Shown: positions 52,001-52,593 of the stretch, one piece after another
Layout: each line of letters starts with the position of its first letter
Numbering within the stretch: the first letter of the stretch is position 1
NCBI GenBank assembly: GCA_000992305.1
Contig: LBTY01000005.1
Span: forward strand, 1-52,593
Length of the DNA stretch: 52,593 nucleotides
Source of the DNA: a candidate division TM6 bacterium GW2011_GWF2_38_10
GTDB lineage: Bacteria; Babelota; Babeliae; Babelales; RVW-14
Direction: 5' to 3'
Notes under the pieces: generated by a model
What the model saw: only the letters and a program-made list of their open reading frames with translations
Told to the model about the DNA's origin: nothing
The model's database searches: none
Position numbers and translations under genes: made by a program

Positions 52001-52593
52001 CCGCGCGGCTCACCAATCATCACCTGCAACAAAACCGGCATAAATGGCCGCTCAAATAAATCATTAATATGTTTCTCCTCGGTTGCCACACTCACTCGCT
52101 GTGATAATGATTTTTTGCCGATGTAAGAAGCCACCACCTCGCCAATGGCACTACGTATCGCCTCAACAGTCGGCTCAACATTAATCACCGTGGTATTTCC
52201 ACCGGCATTTGCCATCTCAGCCGTATCTTCCTTGCCCGTGCTGCGCACCATCAAGCGATATTCCTTTGCGTTCGCCGTCGTAATAAATTTTTTTTGGCCT
52301 TCCGTAAACTTAAACTCTTTTAAACAAACCCGCTTTATCTGCTCTCCAAGCTCCTCGGCTGCGCTTAAAAAATCATCCGGCAGTTTTTTGTTCGCTAAAA
52401 TTTCTTCTTGCTGCTCACGGTAAGGCGCACACAGGGCATCCCACCGAGCATCAAAATCGCTTATTTTTTCTTGTAAAAAGTCATGCACGTGCTCATCAGA
52501 AACACCTATAAAATCAGGAACTTTAACGGTATATTCCACCGCTCCTATTGTTATTGGTCGGCTACACGATTGATTAAGCTTTGCAAGATTGGC
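48967..52593 (-). CDS. large PEP/pyruvate-binding-domain protein, 5' end beyond window
   Basis: The frame is open to the window edge; the first visible codons ANLAKLNQSCSRPITIGAVE fit the start of a PEP synthase/PPDK ATP-grasp domain, so GTG 52539 is probably not the true start. From 52539: ATP-grasp domain with YRLMVRSTGKEDTAEMANAG (~95), VPGVMFTTEAEGFTKGLVHI and VEFVLMPQTRTIYLVQARPI (~320); then a phosphohistidine swivel domain with QASAATSHEATMFRSFNMPV (His ~405). The usual C-terminal TIM barrel is missing and is replaced by ~750 residues of unknown helical sequence. ATP-grasp plus His-swivel proteins without the barrel include rifampin phosphotransferase and glucan dikinases, so it may phosphorylate an unidentified substrate. 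The 3' end seems frameshifted (see 48764-49019). Confidence 0.75.
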   Translation of the reverse strand, partial: ANLAKLNQSCSRPITIGAVEYTVKVPDFIGVSDEHVHDFLQEKISDFDARWDALCAPYREQQEEILANKKLPDDFLSAAEELGEQIKRVCLKEFKFTEGQKKFITTANAKEYRLMVRSTGKEDTAEMANAGGNTTVINVEPTVEAIRSAIGEVVASYIGKKSLSQRVSVATEEKHINDLFERPFMPVLLQVMIGEPRGGQQLAAFEDVATLPVPGVMFTTEAEGFTKGLVHIQTTFGHNEGVVNSLVPVDTWYVSKHNTVFPIVRHKHERLVPGDHGLERKKNTLPNGETFGFLPSLTGEAAQAIAQAGRVIEENYGQHMDVEFVLMPQTRTIYLVQARPIVAGEKKPTYLTDSFIKDVPEMQLMQCSKVGVGRAEVAVAESADGIMVHDTLLQALNVYLQKKSDERNAIKCVVVQQASAATSHEATMFRSFNMPVMQHNNVGHIHGWLTSQKGQIVVDPQRGLLLAIDEKIAPVAGWFESPLPRQLSVGVVGGMNSHAAVQRLLFDHEVRHDISSKMLDIFEILKNPESKAQAEDALCVLLKRLFAGLKQLAGGRLHMHDLGKHGFNPSLLADVNTLLGAKSEMAYALLFSLSCAVEDYLRNLEQISDDVLARNMQLLYPVQFMQALYNQMRDPQIVAPISLATLLAGARRDVRSVGLSGAPVQSVATLDMLKVASDYGFSLEIKNRWAGFTKGLSSLQQGILMRQMQLLEELGSMPMFVNVIFPSMYKQGDDAVGVVRQIVRLMEHNADSFKTLQEMQQKIAGWDVCVFTDPAAFTKQWNRFEQELLHYFMSDDFANMFQPLEKNNLVQMTALSVMHKIVDVFDTSIKSLKGSTEYVDVQRKVDNVHIMVVAYWNLFERWVKFLPENIFPVSREADYWLRDDWMQDVGKYIEIMGYFKHTGFNMRGLSDLEPSVGFNVAVAAIGSAGRIDEVLDGSYKQRWTLEDYFTLSHQNLLVTLSYLLKYVVDVNDLLLPYSIRDFHDILSGDFTYFVNVDGGEVVLYNYGQAMRVVNFQSSLVGLLINENGVSFYYNVPLRGHSARFVLSYYYKKNDIIAEAYFYRNLARPQVFKRIALYADILDIYLSTKLLSSRIESNLVYLSWDVTKAYVGLFKEALVRMLVLMYPSAQNIYIPDDHWNTIYALKDNLDSESNRKVVLSALDYYSPFYQYLMGLDKGRVVPGNYQELRDAMIFFMNQQDLKRGKDLKR

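Noticed and set aside
1..52593. CRISPR array, tRNA, rRNA or insertion sequence
   Set aside because: No regularly spaced repeats, no cloverleaf with a TTCGAAT-type arm that I could fold, no rRNA stretches and no transposase ORF were found.

Overview
The window has two parts of different origin. Bases 1 to about 5250 read as Bacteroidota DNA: an Rhs/YD-type surface protein cut by the window edge, a beta-propeller-like protein with a type IX secretion C-terminal tail, and a DUF4469-type protein, all on the minus strand. From about 5.3 kb to the end the DNA is AT-rich. Its gene set fits a small-genome, host-associated bacterium, and my best guess is Candidatus Dependentiae (TM6): many secreted proteins of unknown function, ankyrin proteins, a eukaryote-like cytosolic phospholipase A2, AAA-ATPase/PD-(D/E)XK proteins and few metabolic genes. 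The change falls between about 5230 and 5330. I think an assembly chimera is likelier than gene transfer.

Layout of the second part. 5.4-9.2 kb: a low-complexity secreted protein, three pseudopilin-like genes and a small secreted protein. 9.3-13.9 kb: lnt carrying a -1 frameshift, a broken DUF5674 gene, then rplI-dnaB-ruvC. 13.9-15.2 kb: a gene-poor stretch with a convincing dif site and two near-identical 77-bp repeats that look like small RNA genes antisense to tiny hydrophobic ORFs. 15.2-19.4 kb: a secreted tectonin-like protein, proS and a Xer recombinase. 19.4-23.1 kb: recF, dnaN, an ankyrin protein and gmk. 23-26.2 kb: AAA/nuclease protein and phospholipase. 26.3-37.6 kb, all minus strand: EamA transporter, LptF/G, ymdB, rny, zapA, a coiled-coil gene, rplT-rpmI-infC, recA, a parvulin-type isomerase, miaA and a CarD regulator. 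37.7-46.1 kb: lineage-specific secreted proteins, a pair of paralogous membrane proteins and a small ankyrin protein. 46.1-48.7 kb: a GC-rich island and dnaK. 48.7-52.6 kb: a large protein with PEP-synthase-like ATP-grasp and phosphohistidine domains, cut by the window end and carrying a second -1 frameshift.

Strand composition switches near 13.9 kb. The plus strand is G/T-rich to the left and A/C-rich to the right, whichever way genes point. This is the pattern of a replication terminus and it coincides with the dif site. The most notable points are the terminus/dif locus, the twin antisense repeats beside it, two -1 frameshifts at poly-U slippery sites, and the secreted cPLA2-like enzyme. 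No tRNA, rRNA, CRISPR array or transposase was seen. Comparisons with known families are from memory of motifs; no search was run.
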